This document shows, in pieces, positions 6,661 to 6,913 of a stretch of 6,913 nt of DNA (its first letter is position 1; each line of letters opens with the position of its first letter). The DNA comes from Synergistaceae bacterium UBA1037 (GTDB lineage Bacteria > Synergistota > Synergistia > Synergistales > Synergistaceae). Where the stretch lies: the NCBI GenBank assembly GCA_002316795.1, contig DCEE01000017.1, positions 103,325 through 110,237 on the forward strand, in the 5' to 3' direction. Position numbers and translations under genes: made by a program. The notes beneath the pieces were generated by a model that made no database searches, was not told the origin of the DNA, and worked only from the letters and a program-made list of their open reading frames with translations.

Positions 6661-6719
6661 TAGTAAATTACTTTTTTCTTGAGACCTAAGGGAACAAACC
6701 GATCCTTGAACGAAGGCTG

Positions 6720-6913
6720 CTATTTAGGAGAACTCATTATCACTTCCAGAACCCCACCGGCTATCGCAAGAGCCTTATCAGTAATGCTGAAGCAATGCTC
6801 CCTCTCGCCTCTCGGGTCAATGTCTCCGATCTTCAGCCCCTTGCTGACTTTTACAGAAGGATGGATCAGTCCCCTCACTATTCCTTCGATCTGAGAACAG
6901 ACCGGCAGGCCCT
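6720..6913 (-). CDS. yqeB: Selenium-dependent molybdenum hydroxylase system protein YqeB, C-terminal part
   Basis: Only the last 63 residues and the TAG stop (6722-6720) are in the window; the 5' part lies beyond the right edge, where the reading starts two bases into a codon. The visible stretch includes GLPVCSQIEGIVRGLIHPSV, KGLKIGDIDPRGEREHC, and a tail with TDKALAIAGGVLEVIM. KGLKIGDIDPRG followed by SDKALAIGGGVLEAI-like residues is, from memory, the characteristic C-terminus of the YqeB family found with selenium-dependent molybdenum hydroxylases (xanthine dehydrogenase or purine hydroxylase type) and their maturation genes. The molecular role of YqeB is not established; involvement in selenium/molybdenum cofactor maturation is inferred from genome context. 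The other members of the system, if present, would lie to the right. It points the same way as the cyclase but is separated by 418 bp and a probable terminator, so it likely belongs to another transcript. Confidence 0.85.
   Translation of the reverse strand, partial: GLPVCSQIEGIVRGLIHPSVKVSKGLKIGDIDPRGEREHCFSITDKALAIAGGVLEVIMSSPK

Larger units (their letters stand above)
6302..6719. other. AT-rich intergenic region, no gene seen
   Basis: A hand count gives about 31% GC over 6421-6660, clearly lower than the coding DNA. No credible reading frame with a ribosome-binding site is present on either strand. It holds, from the yqeB side: a perfect inverted repeat (6623-6660), an imperfect dyad (6571-6591), a 10-bp direct repeat pair, two 10-bp palindromes (TGTAATTACA at 6481-6490 and GAGCATGCTC at 6517-6526), a possible -10 box (6464-6469) and a leader hairpin (6339-6372). 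This is the likely control region for the cyclase-tspO-thioredoxin-cysK-crotonase gene string. Confidence 0.7.

Noticed and set aside
6679..6894. 71-codon plus-strand frame at the right edge
   Set aside because: The opposite strand encodes the recognisable YqeB C-terminus over the same bases, so this is its shadow.

Overview
All genes that can be supported lie on the minus strand. Read right to left they are: the 3' end of a yqeB-type gene of the selenium-dependent molybdenum hydroxylase system (cut by the window edge), a 418-bp AT-rich gap, a very large membrane-anchored diguanylate cyclase with many sensor domains, a TspO/MBR membrane protein, a small CPHC thioredoxin/glutaredoxin-like protein, a cysteine synthase, and a crotonase-fold acyl-CoA enzyme. 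There are no tRNA, rRNA, CRISPR or insertion-sequence signatures. Long plus-strand reading frames opposite the genes are shadows.

The genes appear bacterial, with moderate GC in coding DNA, purine-rich Shine-Dalgarno sites (AGGAGGT type), one GTG start and short gaps. A YqeB homologue, a crotonase-family acyl-CoA enzyme and a multi-sensor GGDEF protein would fit an anaerobic, amino-acid-fermenting bacterium of the Synergistota or Clostridia type. That placement is an impression from gene content and protein style, not a demonstrated assignment.

From the cyclase start at 6301 down to the crotonase stop at 37 the gaps are 6, 37, 28 and 38 bp, with no convincing internal terminator, so the five genes could form one transcription unit. 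The tspO ribosome-binding site lies inside the last codons of the cyclase gene, which suggests translational coupling. The thioredoxin-like protein beside cysteine synthase gives a thiol/sulfur pair. The cyclase and TspO form a sensory/membrane pair. How the crotonase relates to the rest is not evident.

The gap at 6302-6719 is about 31% GC over 6421-6660. It holds a perfect 11-bp inverted repeat just past yqeB (probable terminator), several small dyads, a possible -10 box, and a terminator-like hairpin with a T5 tract about 40 nt before the cyclase start, which may act as a leader attenuator.

Points most worth following are the crotonase that lacks both hydratase glutamates but keeps an isomerase-type aspartate, the roughly 480-residue GAF-PAS-GAF tail after the GGDEF domain with a four-cysteine cluster, the cyclase-tspO coupling, and the leader hairpin.
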